64,000 bases of DNA from Chloropicon primus (lineage: Eukaryota; Chlorophyta; Chloropicophyceae; Chloropicales; Chloropicaceae): contig CP060761.1 of NCBI GenBank assembly GCA_023205875.1, positions 310,001 to 374,000 on the forward strand, given 5' to 3'. The stretch's first letter is position 1. Each line of letters begins with the position of its first letter. The translations under genes were made by a program, and so were the position numbers. Of the stretch, positions 45,601-56,300 are shown piece after piece. The notes under the pieces were generated by a model. It was given only the letters and a program-made list of their open reading frames with translations. It was not told the origin of the DNA and made no database searches.

Positions 45601-46768
45601 AGCAAAGCACGGGAAGGGCAAAGGAAAGAACGGTGCAAAGGTGCCTCCACAAAGGATCTACACTGGCAGCTGCTCTTCGAGGAAAGTTATGTTGCAAGGG
45701 AGCATGTCTCGCGCCGGCTTTCACAGTCATTTCCTCATGCATCACGTCGAGATTGAACTGCTTCATCCAAACCCCAAAATTACGCTTCACAGTGTTCTTT
45801 CCCGGGCTCGAGCCAAAGTTGAAGAAGCAAAGCATCGAGAGCGAGGAGCTGTCCACGGGAGACCACGCGTGGTTCCGGCAGAGCCTCAACGGAAGCAACG
45901 CTCTATCTTCTCGCAGAAGCCAAGCATTGGCGTACAGAATCAAAACACATCGCATGACAGAGGGGTCGTCCAGGGTGAATCAATGGCCAGTCCAACGCAA
46001 AGCGATTCCTCCGGGGGAGAGGACTCCACGTCCATGTGCGAGTCTGAAGACCCATCGGTTGCAAATGCAAGACCTCCTTCCTTGGAATGGGAATGGGAAG
46101 CACAGGAAGGTCAGTCTGAGGAGCCAACCAGCCACCAAGCTGTTGCTGTTGCCCCACAGGAAGGCCAGGCCCAGAACAACATGCAGATTGTGGAGGTGAA
46201 GGCATCGCTTCAAGAGGCTATGCAGAACGAGCCTTTGCTTCTCACGGAAGGTCCTTACGATGAGTCGGAACGAGATGCTTTGGTCCAGGATTTTTTGAAT
46301 CACTTGGACCAGGTGCAGGTGGTGCCCTATGAAGGGGCAAGCGAAAACGTCACTCACTGCGAGGAAGGTGCGATTCAAGAGGTGCAGCAACCAAATTCAA
46401 GCTCAGGAAGGCAAGCGGTCGTTTACAACCGTGCAACTGGCCAGACCCACCGGGCTCAGTGCGTGAACCCAGGCGATGTCTCCCCCGTGGTGGTTTACAA
46501 GTCGCTGCGGAGCAAAGAATCCACGGAATTCTCCTTGATAGAGGGGTCCACCTCCAGAGCTTTAATTTGCAAGGCACCAGTGGTCAGTGACATTGTGACG
46601 TTGAATCCGTGTCTCCAGAGCCTTTTGGACGAGGAAGCTGCTCATAGCGCTCAAGACGCCTACGTGATAGAGAATGGGGCCATCCGGCAGGGCATGGTCG
46701 TGATGGTGAGAACTTCTGCAACCCTGTCGCTGAGGACCCCTCTGTTCTTTTTCAAGCACTTGTTCTGA
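42617..46768 (+). CDS. Large low-complexity protein with AT-hook-like motif, function unknown
   Basis: A 1383-aa open frame with no break. It matches no family I recognise. Residues ~155-195 are basic with an AT-hook-like core (RKRGRPMGS), suggesting DNA binding in the nucleus. Two segments look folded: about 475-560 (helical, EAFVTLVGLLEPLELGELMD and VERTVRDHLGYIDGRIKLFV) and about 730-880 (HWLIEIEYALFGIK, then LRGHLKLHENMFADMF). The rest is rich in Gly, Ser, Gln, Glu and Lys. Base use shifts from strongly GC-ending in the first third to more mixed later. The last ~25 residues follow a GTGAGA donor-like site and may be intron read-through, so the true 3' end is uncertain. A TGTAA signal lies 80 nt past the stop. 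Confidence 0.6.
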   Translation: MERFEQLAEEFQTGQNNDDEVALMPENLERMISRYSCQVGNANAAEEEEDEPWSRPPQTLETVEVEVASLAGPSKRTHTRPRDETAPGGSSPHHRNARQNVRDVVVDPSVSPISKQPSAFELSLDAGVADAVSHEPRGNRRKAGGARIADGSQPRKRGRPMGSKNATKEAAKARGSKRNKASKKVSDASNKASKGNNDEDEMLEWPPLRPARVGRISSFLKQQMTEARGKGAQEANPLSQGPNAAMGANGGGGSAGSNEEAQTRLSPTTTTGRGSNQLQQLPLDGGAPGNGNAHDVPFFGMGDLGKAVVDPVDQGKYDNSQLDIDLRSPFDLSVEHHQGPEGAPEDALGGISGKGGPVPPAADVWEEQNLFSEEEEEDACGRGDRLLTGSAKPKPILDINLLDKIVTMSGSSKPEEGRGKGARGAANRERASVLVHPERPEPKSPERQQEGKDRRATKNAKSRLLNKEAFVTLVGLLEPLELGELMDRAGVERTVRDHLGYIDGRIKLFVQLLILQRVLVGEKMKARLKMECLSKFKLEHAEERRRQREKAPSDRNVVLYMQRVMKEYKSRLPSMTQSTDSLKKLKDKVIYARARSEVEYSPSEERSFLKEQISRQSQLRDQAQHETSPVEETPYVDQQELVTCAQEMDGGNLVQTGSASLNQTANREKLPIIKWACVAESSPASNTTPVTDVHTPLNAAPPPEDVQTPLTTNLRRDVRNVAAKSKVTTTSVEVLQPIHWLIEIEYALFGIKSDIQNQKALRLYGDTVVFDNADGEAGRLAISNAGFETNMGSLLRGHLKLHENMFADMFESGKSKEKEINVSNFALQVCCAVDKSPAELKGGMKVLDTGELCESLEGFLDSLMAHHKKVSTTAAPQDLDRVIAYLCSGKEKKVDGVSLKGVSSPQKSSGVGEKYLALPPAPPESREKKRKGCGSRRAEGFRNDTESAQQQKRRAMAPKGPEEIANGCCEEVVELDTNALLGKAAQSKAIVVQSEAKHGKGKGKNGAKVPPQRIYTGSCSSRKVMLQGSMSRAGFHSHFLMHHVEIELLHPNPKITLHSVLSRARAKVEEAKHRERGAVHGRPRVVPAEPQRKQRSIFSQKPSIGVQNQNTSHDRGVVQGESMASPTQSDSSGGEDSTSMCESEDPSVANARPPSLEWEWEAQEGQSEEPTSHQAVAVAPQEGQAQNNMQIVEVKASLQEAMQNEPLLLTEGPYDESERDALVQDFLNHLDQVQVVPYEGASENVTHCEEGAIQEVQQPNSSSGRQAVVYNRATGQTHRAQCVNPGDVSPVVVYKSLRSKESTEFSLIEGSTSRALICKAPVVSDIVTLNPCLQSLLDEEAAHSAQDAYVIENGAIRQGMVVMVRTSATLSLRTPLFFFKHLF

Positions 46769-46848
46769 TCGAAAACGAAAAGCAAAACCTTGGATCGATC
46801 GAGAGATCAAGCAAAACCAGTAAAATACAGATGCCATTACCAGGCTAT

Positions 46849-46853
46849 TGTAA
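46849..46853 (+). other. Poly(A) signal TGTAA of the AT-hook gene
   Basis: TGTAA 80 nt past the stop. Confidence 0.4.
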
Positions 46854-46867
46854 AGCTAATTATAATC

Positions 46868-46908
46868 CACAACAACAAACACAAACACAAACACAAACAC
46901 AAACACAC
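46868..46908. repeat. (ACAAAC)n short repeat
   Basis: Six-base units in tandem between the AT-hook gene and the dynein gene. Confidence 0.85.
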
Positions 46909-47000
46909 GGTTGGAAAACTTTTCCCTTCCTCCTCCTCCCTTTCTCCCCTGGACGCCCTCGATTCCGATCCTCCCCTCCAGGAAGGAAAGAAAAGTCCAA

Positions 47001-47001
47001 G

Positions 47002-47029
<28 letters not shown>
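47001..47029. repeat. (CT)n microsatellite
   Basis: Dinucleotide tract about 290 bp before the dynein ATG. Confidence 0.85.
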
Positions 47030-47033
<4 letters not shown>

Positions 47034-47160
47034 GCGTTTTCCCTGGAGTTGAAGGATCGTACAAAACCAAGGAGGCCAGGCCAAGGCCAAGGCAAGCGGA
47101 GGAATTAGCGAGGGTTTGGAGGAAGGTCACCGCAGGAGGGGAAAGAGAACCGATCTAGGA

Positions 47161-47211
47161 CGAAAGTTCGTCTCAAGGGCTTTCGATCCTTACCTCACTT
47201 GACTCATTTGG
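47161..47211 (+). promoter_or_regulatory. Promoter module copy (dynein-2 heavy chain), complete
   Basis: CGAAA-N4-GTCTC-N5-CTTTCGA-N20-TTTGG, all exact, ending 107 bp before the ATG. The flank GGACGAAAG..CTTTCGATCC can pair as a short hairpin. Confidence 0.7.
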
Positions 47212-47318
47212 ACCAAGGCAAGGACAAAACCTCGTGGTGAGGCAGCGAGTGGGGAAGCTAGGGTGGTAGTGGAGGGGAAGAGGTGTTGGGGACCCTGGAG
47301 GTGGAAAGCGGCCAAGGC

Positions 47319-50300
47319 ATGGGGCCGCAGAGGGAGTACATCAGTCACGTCGTCGCTCGAAGTCTGGCCGGTGGACTCGAGGAAGGGCAGCAAGTTCAAA
47401 GACTCGAGCAGATCCAAAAGGAGGTCCTTGAGGATGGCAACGGGGTCTTGGACGCATTCCTCAACGAGGACGGAGTCGGGCTGATCGCGTATGCTTGCGC
47501 GTCGGACTCCGCCCAGGGGAGTGGCGCCGTCGTCGGCGCGAACAAGTTGGACGCGGTGTCCCTGCAGGGCAAGAGTCTCGTGGTGGTGGTGGGAAAGGTG
47601 GTGTGCAAGCTGAAAGCGGAGGAAGACATAGCGACACAGGTGGTCTCGCTGGCACTGAAAGGGTTGAACGAGGATTCCTTGGGGATTTCGACTTCGAGCT
47701 TGTACTACGCGGTCCAGAACGTCTTCCTGCCCCTGTTGGACTCGGCAGGAGACGTGTCGGCCCTCATGAACTCTGCGCAGATCCTCAAGGGGGTGCAAGA
47801 CTTCGTGAGCAGCATGAAGACGGACTTCAAGGAGGTGTTTGGGTGTGACATAGACTTCTCAGACGTCATAGACAAGGTCCAACTGGAGTTCCTTTGCAAG
47901 AAGACCCTTCAGAACGAGACAATCCACTGGATGAAAGTTCAGAACAAGAGGGAGGCCGCGGGCATGGAGGACAGGGCGTCGAGGGAAGCCATCTCGGTCC
48001 TGCAAGAGATGAAGTCAGGGATCGACAAGTGTTGCATGGACGGAGAAAGGGGTGGGGAGACCGTCACGCTTTACGACATTGAGCTTCTCGGCGACACCGT
48101 CGAGGCTTTTTACGACAGCATCGACATTCTTTGGAGGATAACCCAAGAGTCAGAGGAGGGGAGGTCCCTCTACTCAAAGGAAAAGATGAAGAGCTTGCTG
48201 TTCTCCCTGACCTGCTTCGTGTGCAAAACAGCGAGCGAGCAGCTGCTGGCTGAGCAAGTGTGGACCGTCCCTTTTGCACAAGTAGAAAACGTCCTGGAGA
48301 GGGGTAGCAGAATGCTGACGAGGTGGGAGAAGGTTGTCGTGGACCTCTGCAGCTTTCAGTGGAAGGGGGACCCACGATCGTTCGAGCAATCGGAAGTGAC
48401 TGAGATTGTGGCAAAATGCAGGCTTCAGCGAAACAGGATTGACGAGATCAGAGAAATGAGGGGAATCGGGGAGCAGGCCGTGGGCCTGTTGGCCAAAGAG
48501 AAGGGAGAGCACACAGCTCTTGGCCTCGACAACCTTTTCCTCCCTTTCGAGAACCTTCAGCCCTCGATGCTGCAGGGCTTGGACGTCAATTCAGGATCAG
48601 ATGCCGTGTGGAACCAGGCCGTGACGGAGCACAGGCAGATCATATCGCCCCTGGAATCCCGCATCGGGGAAAAGTTGAGGCTGTTCCTTTCCGAAGTTCT
48701 TATCCCTTCCCTCGAGGCCGCTGTGAGCACGTCCCGCAGCAAGCTAAGGGCCAGGGAGGAGAGCGGCCTCTCCACTCACCCTCACCAGGTTTTTCACGAG
48801 CTCAAAAAATATGGCGAGCTCCTGGCGTTGGAGCCCGTGAAAGTCGCCGTCGCTTCTGAGATCCAGACGGTGATCTCCCATCTCGAGACCCACCTGGAGA
48901 ACATCAGGTCGGACTACGAGGAGAATCGGATTGAAATCGAGAGCAGAAGGGATAGCGGGTCCTCGAGGCGGGGCAACGCTGCTGTCCAGCACCTGGGGAA
49001 CCAGGCCTTGCTGGGAAAGAACGTCTCCGCCGAAGTGAACAACGTTGCTTGGGTTTCCCAATGCGAAAGGAATGTCCAGCAGACGCTTGCTCTCGTTGAT
49101 CTCTTGATGGGGAAAAAGTATCGGATGCAAACCATAGCTCAAGTCGACACGAATTTGGCGAGCATCAAGAGCGTGCACGCTGTGGGGATCGACTTGATGA
49201 AGGACATCAGGGATCTGAAGGACATCCTGACTAAACATTGGGTGGAGGCAGCGCAGAAGAAGCTGAAGCTCGCTCAATCTGCTCAGTCCAGCTCTTTGAT
49301 GGACTTCGATCAAGCCAGCGGTCACATCAAGTTGCATTTTAGCGATTCCCTCGTGTCGCTTGTGAGGGAAGCGAGGCAGATATCCGCGCTGGGCTTCGCG
49401 GTGCCCTCCAAAATTCAGAACGACGTGCGCAAGGCCCAAAGGTTCTACAGACACTGCATGGTTCTCAAGCAAGTCGCAAACTTTTACAACCAGCTCTCCA
49501 ACCAGATCATCCTGTGCCAGAAGCCCATGCTCCTGGCGGACGCAGTGGAGTTTGAGCAGCTTCTCTCGAACCCTCGCGATTCCACGGGGCAGATGATTAT
49601 GTGGACCTCGAGCTCGAGCATTATTGAGAGCTACATACTGCAGCTTCAAACAGTCGCGGCAAAGTTGACGAACCGGAACCGGCGCCTGCAGAGGTGCCAC
49701 TCCCAGCTCAGAAGCCGGGTGCTCACGCTGTTTGAGCACGACCTTCTTCATCAGAGGGACAGGTGGGCAGGGACAATCAGGGAAATCAGAGAGCTTTTCT
49801 TGCAGCTGGAGGGGGAGGGCTACGACAGCAAGAGTCAACTGGCTTGGCGCTTGCATTGGGACCACCAGATCTACAAAGCTCTTGAGTACCAGTACTACAG
49901 GGGTCTGGAGGTGATCACGGACACCATACCTAAGACTGTTGTGACGGTTGTGGTGAGGCACCACAGGGTGCAGTTCGATCCCCCCGTCGAGGAGCTGCAC
50001 ATGTCGATCATGAAAACGCTCAAGTCGTACATCAACATTCCGTTCTCTTTCAAAGGAGTCAGCGAGGCGAGCGCGCTTCCAGGCTTTTTCGCAAATATTG
50101 CCAGGAGCCGCAAGGGGGTGGCTGCCCAGGTGAAGGCGTATGATCAGATGGAACAGCTGCTCAGCGTGGTCAGCGAAGAGATGAAGAAGATGACCGATTG
50201 GTTGGCTCCCTCTTGCGTCACGATGGAAACGATTGAATCCACGGTGGACGAGCTGCTTAACGATACCAGTGATTGGGAACAAAATTACAAGATTCTGAAG

Positions 50301-53300
50301 CAAATTAGCAAGGAGAGCGACACCATCGGGACCGAGATACACATAGACAACATCACGATTTCGCTGACAAGGATGAAGGCCACGATAGACTCTTCCGTGA
50401 AGATCCTGAATGAAGCCATGCTCAATTCCTTGAAGAAGAAAGCCCGGGCGGAGAAAGATCAACTGGAGGATTTTTTGAAAGACGCGTTCACGACGCTCCA
50501 CGCTACCGCGAGCACTGTGGAGGACATAGCAAATTCCAGAAAGAATTCTCAGCTTCTGCTGAAGAGGCTCTCCTCCATGGTCCAGCTCCGAAGGAGGGTA
50601 GAAGAGAAGCAAAAGCTTCTTAGGACAATGGGGTCGTCCAGCGATTCCAAGATGGGAGGCAAGGGTCATGCGGAGTCGATCGACATGGAGCAGCTCTCGT
50701 CGGATTGGGATATGTTCACCGCGCAGTTGCAGCAGCAGGAAAATCTTTTAGAAGCTCAGAAGGCCCAGCTCAAGGGGCAGATGGAGCAAGAGCAGACCGA
50801 GATCAGCAGAAATGTTGATGCCTTGGTGATGAAGTGGAAGGAATCGGTGCCAAAGTCAGACGTTGTCGACGCGACCATGCTCATCGCACAGTTCGATGAA
50901 TTCGCTGAGGAGCTTCAGGACTTGAGGGAGCAAGCAGAGAAGAACACTGAGAACAGCATCGCGTTCGGTTTGGAGGTGCAAGACTTTGATACGAAGTTGG
51001 GTCACCTCGCGAAAGAGATCGAAAACACGAGAACAAGTTGGAGTCTCTTCGGCAAGTTTTGCAGCGAGAAGGAGGAATTTCTGTCCAAAGTGTGGCTCTC
51101 CTTCCGCTTCAAGCTTCACGAGCTGGAAGACTGGCTGCAGCGGTGGTACAAGGAATTCGAGGGGAACAGCACCAAGGATGACCTTGTCAAGCTGAGCATC
51201 CTGAAGGAGGTCAAAAGGATCAGGCATGTCATGCCGATGCTCTACCTGTGCAGGGGAGATGGCTTCGAGAGAGAGCACTGGTCATCTTTGTTTACGATTA
51301 CCGGTTTGTCGAAAACTCCGGCAACGCTGGAGACGTTCACATTGCGCGACCTCTTGGGCAAGCCAGCGTACGATAACCTCGTCGACAATGAGTCACAGCT
51401 TCAGGAGCTGCACACCCGGGCACACGGCGAGGTTGTGATCCGAGAGGCCCTGAACCAGCTCACGATGTGGTCGCTGGAGAAAAGGTTTGAAACGTCTCAG
51501 TATGACAGTGCAGCCCCCAAGGGCCACAGAGGAGTCTGTCTCATTAAGAACGGGCAAGATATACTCACGGAAATAAGTGACCACCAGGCGCTGATCGCTT
51601 CCCTGTACACATCCCAGTGGTTCTTGCCCTTCAAGGAGGACGTCTCGCGGTGGGATGAGAAGATGAACAATCTTGCCCACATCATCATCAATCTCACTGC
51701 CTTGCAAAGGCAGTGGATCTACCTGGAGCCCGTGTTTGCAAGGAATGCGCTGCCTTCGGAGCGGATGAGATTCAAGAGGGTGGACGAGTCTTTCTGCTCT
51801 TTCGCGGCCAGAATAGCAGTGGACCCCCTCGTCGTGTCATTGCTTGACATCGAGCAGCTGCGGGACAACAAGCTTCTGGAGAGGTTGATTTCTCAGCTCG
51901 ATATTTGCCAAAGGGCCCTGTCAGACTTCTTGGAAGACAAGCGTAACATCTTCCCGAGGTTCTTCTTCTTGGGCGACGACGATTTGCTCGAATTGCTTGG
52001 CCAAGCGAGTGATCCTGAAGTGCTTCAGGCCCACTTGAAGAAGCTGTTTGGGGGCGTGCACGGAGTCAAGTTCGGCGAGGCCGGGGGAGATCACAGCAAT
52101 TTTGTGGGGGTGAATTCGATTCAAGGGGAGCAGGTTCTCTTGGCAGAGCACGTTCAAGTCGACGAAGAAGCCATCGAGAAGACACTCAAGGGCCTTCTGT
52201 TCCGCTTGCAGTTCACCCTCTCGGCGTTGGTTCGCAAGTACATCACTTCGGGTGACAGAAACCTCTCAGATTATCCCTCGCAGGTCCTGTGCCTGTCTGA
52301 GCAAATCCTGTTCACGAGGGACTGCCACTCGGCAATCACATCAGACCCGAGGATGCTGAGCAAGCTTCAGAATGCCCTGGCGTCAAAGTTGTCCCAGTAC
52401 ACGGCCATAGACGTGTCGATTGACAAGCTGCTCCAGCTCAAAATCCAAGCCTGCATTTTGGATGCCATCCACCACTTGGACGTGCTCGGCGACCTCATCT
52501 CAAACAAAGTCGAGTCCTTGGAGGATTGGTTCTGGTTGAAGCAGCTGAGGTACACTCACAACCCCGAGATACGGGACAATGAGCACGACGGCGGAGGGTC
52601 TCTCGCGAATGGCGTTTCTCCAGTGTCCGTGAGGATGGTGCAAGCAGAGTTCCAATACTCGTTCGAGTATCAGGGAAACGCCCCAAAGCTTGTTTACACA
52701 CCGCTGACGGACAAGTGCTACTTGACTCTAACTCAAGCAATGGCCCTGGGTTATGGCGGAAACCCGTACGGGCCTGCGGGTACTGGTAAGACAGAGTCAG
52801 TGAAAGCCCTCGGTCAGTGCCTCGGCAGGCAAGTCCTGGTCTTCAACTGTGACGAGGAGTTTAATTTCGAGAGCATGGGGAGAATTTTTGTCGGCCTGAT
52901 GAGGTGTGGAGCTTGGGGGTGCTTTGACGAGTTCAACAGGCTCGAGGAGGACGTCCTCTCGGCTATCAGTCAGCAGATCCAGCAGATTCAGGTCGCCTTG
53001 AAAGAAAGAATCAAGAGCGTGCTCTTTGGAAGCAAGAACATTCCTCTTGATTTCCGAGCAGCAATTTTTGTAACGCTCAACCCTGCAGCGAAAGGTTACG
53101 GGGGGAGGAGGAATCTTCCGGATAACTTGAAGCAGCTGTTCCGCAGCATAGCGATGACCAAGCCAAACAACGAGCTGATCGCGGAGGTCCTCCTTCTGTC
53201 CGTGGGGTTCACGACAAAAACGTCATCGATCCTTGGCCGCAAGCTGGTGTCCCTGTTCTCCATGGCGCAGAACCTCTTAACTCCTCAGCAGCACTACGAC

Positions 53301-56300
53301 TGGGGCTTGAGGGCGCTGAAGAGCATACTGACTGACTCGGGAAACCTTCTGTACAAGTACAGAAAGCAGAATGACGGCCAGGTATCTGCCGCGGGCGAGA
53401 CTGGGCTGCTCTTGAGAGCGCTCTGCTCTTCTACAATTCCCAAGCTGACTTCCAACGACGTCCTCAGCTTTCACGAGATTTTGAAGGACATCTTCCCAGG
53501 CGAGAGCCCAAACGTCATTGATGACGCTGACCTCGAAAGCGCCCTCGGAACTTGCTCGGAACGTATGGGTCTCGCTCTCAACGGAGATGTCGTGAACAAA
53601 GTGTTGCAGCTGCACCAAGCTCTTCAGCAGAGGATGGGTGTCATCATAGCGGGCCCGCCGGGCAGCGGTAAATCCACGCTCTGGAAATTGTTGCACGCCG
53701 CCTACGAGCTGCTTTCTGCCAAGAGGGTTGCCATGGAGCTGCAGATGCCAAAGATTCACGTGATGAATCCAAAAGCCGTGGACAGGCAGAGTCTGATCGG
53801 GCGGATCGACCCAGATGTCCGGGAGTGGATCGACGGCGTTCTTTCTTACTCGTGCAGGAAGGTGGCCGCACGCTCGTTGGAGGAGAAATCTTGGATCCTC
53901 TGCGACGGAGACATCGATCCCGAGTGGATCGAAAGTCTTAACTCGGTGCTAGACGACAACCGCCTCCTGACGATGCCAAATGGCGAGCGTATCGAGTTTG
54001 CTCACAATGTGAACTTCCTCTTTGAGTGCGCGGACCTTCAATTCGCTTCTCCTGCCACGATATCAAGGTGCGGAGTCATTTACACGAATGGAAACCTGTT
54101 GAATGACGTCGGGATACCGGATCTCCTTGCGTCCTTTGCAAGTCAAGATGTGGCAAAGAACAGGGCAAGCCTGCAGATACAGCAGCAGAAGGGGGGCGAG
54201 GCTCTGAAGCTCGGTGACGTCCGAAATAGGATAAGGGAATGGTTTGGAAATGACACAGCCTCTGCGCTGAGACAGATCATCGAAGAATCCATAGTCCCGA
54301 AGGGGGGATCGAAGTTCACAAGCATCGGCGTGCTTAAAAACGGCTGGAGCAGCTCCCGAGAGTTCCTGTGGGCGGCAGAGTCGAGCCGCAAGGATGCCTT
54401 GCTCGGTTTCCTGGCTGGAGTGATGTCTGTGCTACCATTGGAGGAAAAGAGGACGTTGTTGCAGAACTCGGTAAGCGGTCTGCTGGGAAGCGGCGGGGAC
54501 GCCTCTGCGCTTTCGAGGCCAATGAATTATCCCGAGTGCTCGCAGGCTCACTCGGCCGTTCTCGCGGCCGCGGAAGAGAATTTTGAGGCCGAGGAGAATC
54601 TAGCGCCAGAGCTCGAAACGCACGTGCCGGGGAGGAACATTTCCCTGACAGATTCCCAGCTCCAGGCGGCCTCGATCCTTTTGCCATGGCTCATGTCCGG
54701 CGACCCCCTAGTGCTCTGGGGTTCAGAGGGCTCCGGAAAGGCATCGCTTGTCGAAAGCTGCGTCGCTAAGGCACAGAACATGCAGGTTGTCACTGTGCAT
54801 TGCAGCACAAATACCTCGACGAGTGACATCATGCACGTGCTGAAAGACACCTGCGACGAAGTGACTTCGGCGAAGGGAAGGACCCTGAGACCCAGATCCA
54901 CGCCGAAGCTGGTTCTGCTCATCAGGGGGTTGCACGTTCCAGCTGCCGACAAGTACGGGACAGTGCAATTGGTGCAGCTGATTCAGCAGCTCATCACTTA
55001 CAACGGCCTGTACGACGAGAAGAACGAGTACGTAGCGCTGAAAGACATTCATATTGTGTGCACGATCTCGTCCACAGAGAGTGCGCTCCTGAGAGAGAGG
55101 TTCACATCCTGCGTCTGCAACTTTTACGTCAACGATCACCTGAAGGAGGAAGCAATGGCGCTGTTCGAGGCCTCCATTCCATCGAGAGTCTCCAGAGACA
55201 TCTTCGATTGCATCCTGGAATTCACGGCATCGCTGTATGACACCTTCCTTTCCTTGAGGCAAGACAACATTTCTTTCAAGGCCAAGGACATCTTGCAGTG
55301 GCTGCGTGGTCTGCGGAGGTATGACTTCGACGGCTTGGATTCCGAAGACGACGCTGCTGGGGCGAAATATGCTTTTGTGGACTTTGTCCTGGAGGAAGCA
55401 AACCGGATCTTCATCGAATCCACCACTCCGAACTCGATGAACAGGCAAAACATCGGGCAGGCGCTCGTGGACTCGATCAGGAGATCGGTCGTGGGTCTGG
55501 GGTCAAAGTACCAGCCGATGATGCCGTTCGCTCATGCCGACGAACGGTGCAAGTACATCTTTGCACCAGATGTTTCCACCTCGTCAAGCTCCTTCAATGT
55601 GCAGAGGTGGGAGAAAGGTACCTGGGCTGAATCCTGCCGCTCGGCTCTGAGGGCTTTGGCGAGGGAAAAGGTTCACATGAGGGCGATTGCTGCCTCTGAC
55701 CAAATGCTGAACGGGGTTGCGTTGATCAGCCGTGCGATCACCGAAAGCAACAGCGTCGTGCAGACTGGCGTCCTCCTCACGGGGTCTTCGGGAGTGGGTC
55801 GAAAGACGATGCTCAATGTCGCGGCCAAGCTGTGCGGATACGAGCTCGCCAGTCCAAAAACTACGTCGAACTACTCCCTGAAGACGTTGCTTCAGGAGGT
55901 TAAGACGGCGATGTGCGCGGCGGGTGGCTGGGCGAATTCACTTTCCTCTTCGTCGTCAGGGAGCAACGATTCAGACTACACCAATGGTGAGAACGTGGGG
56001 TCAAAGGTCGTGTTGTTGTTGGAAGATCATCACATCGGCCCGAAGGGGATCCTCGGATCCTTGCTGCATCCCTTGCTCTCAGGAACGTCGTGTTTGGACA
56101 TTAACGGCCTGTTCCAAAGGGAAGAGCTTGAGCAGATCGCGATTTACTTCAGTGGCCAGGCCTTGTCCCAGAAAGAGGTTTTGCATTCGTTCGCTGAGCG
56201 CATCACGCAGAATCTGAGGATCGTCGTGTGCCTCAACAGTGACACAGCGGACTACAAGAAGATCATTAAAGAGAATCCTGCACTCCGGTCGAGGTGCACG

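Larger units (their letters stand above)
46769..47318. other. Promoter region of the dynein-2 heavy chain
   Basis: Holds the 3' flank of the AT-hook gene (TGTAA at 46849), an (ACAAAC)-like repeat at 46868-46908, a (CT)n tract at 47001-47029, and a complete promoter module at 47161. Confidence 0.55.

Noticed and set aside
48744-50669. A 641-aa minus-strand open frame within the dynein gene
   Set aside because: Antisense shadow inside a continuous dynein-2 heavy chain.
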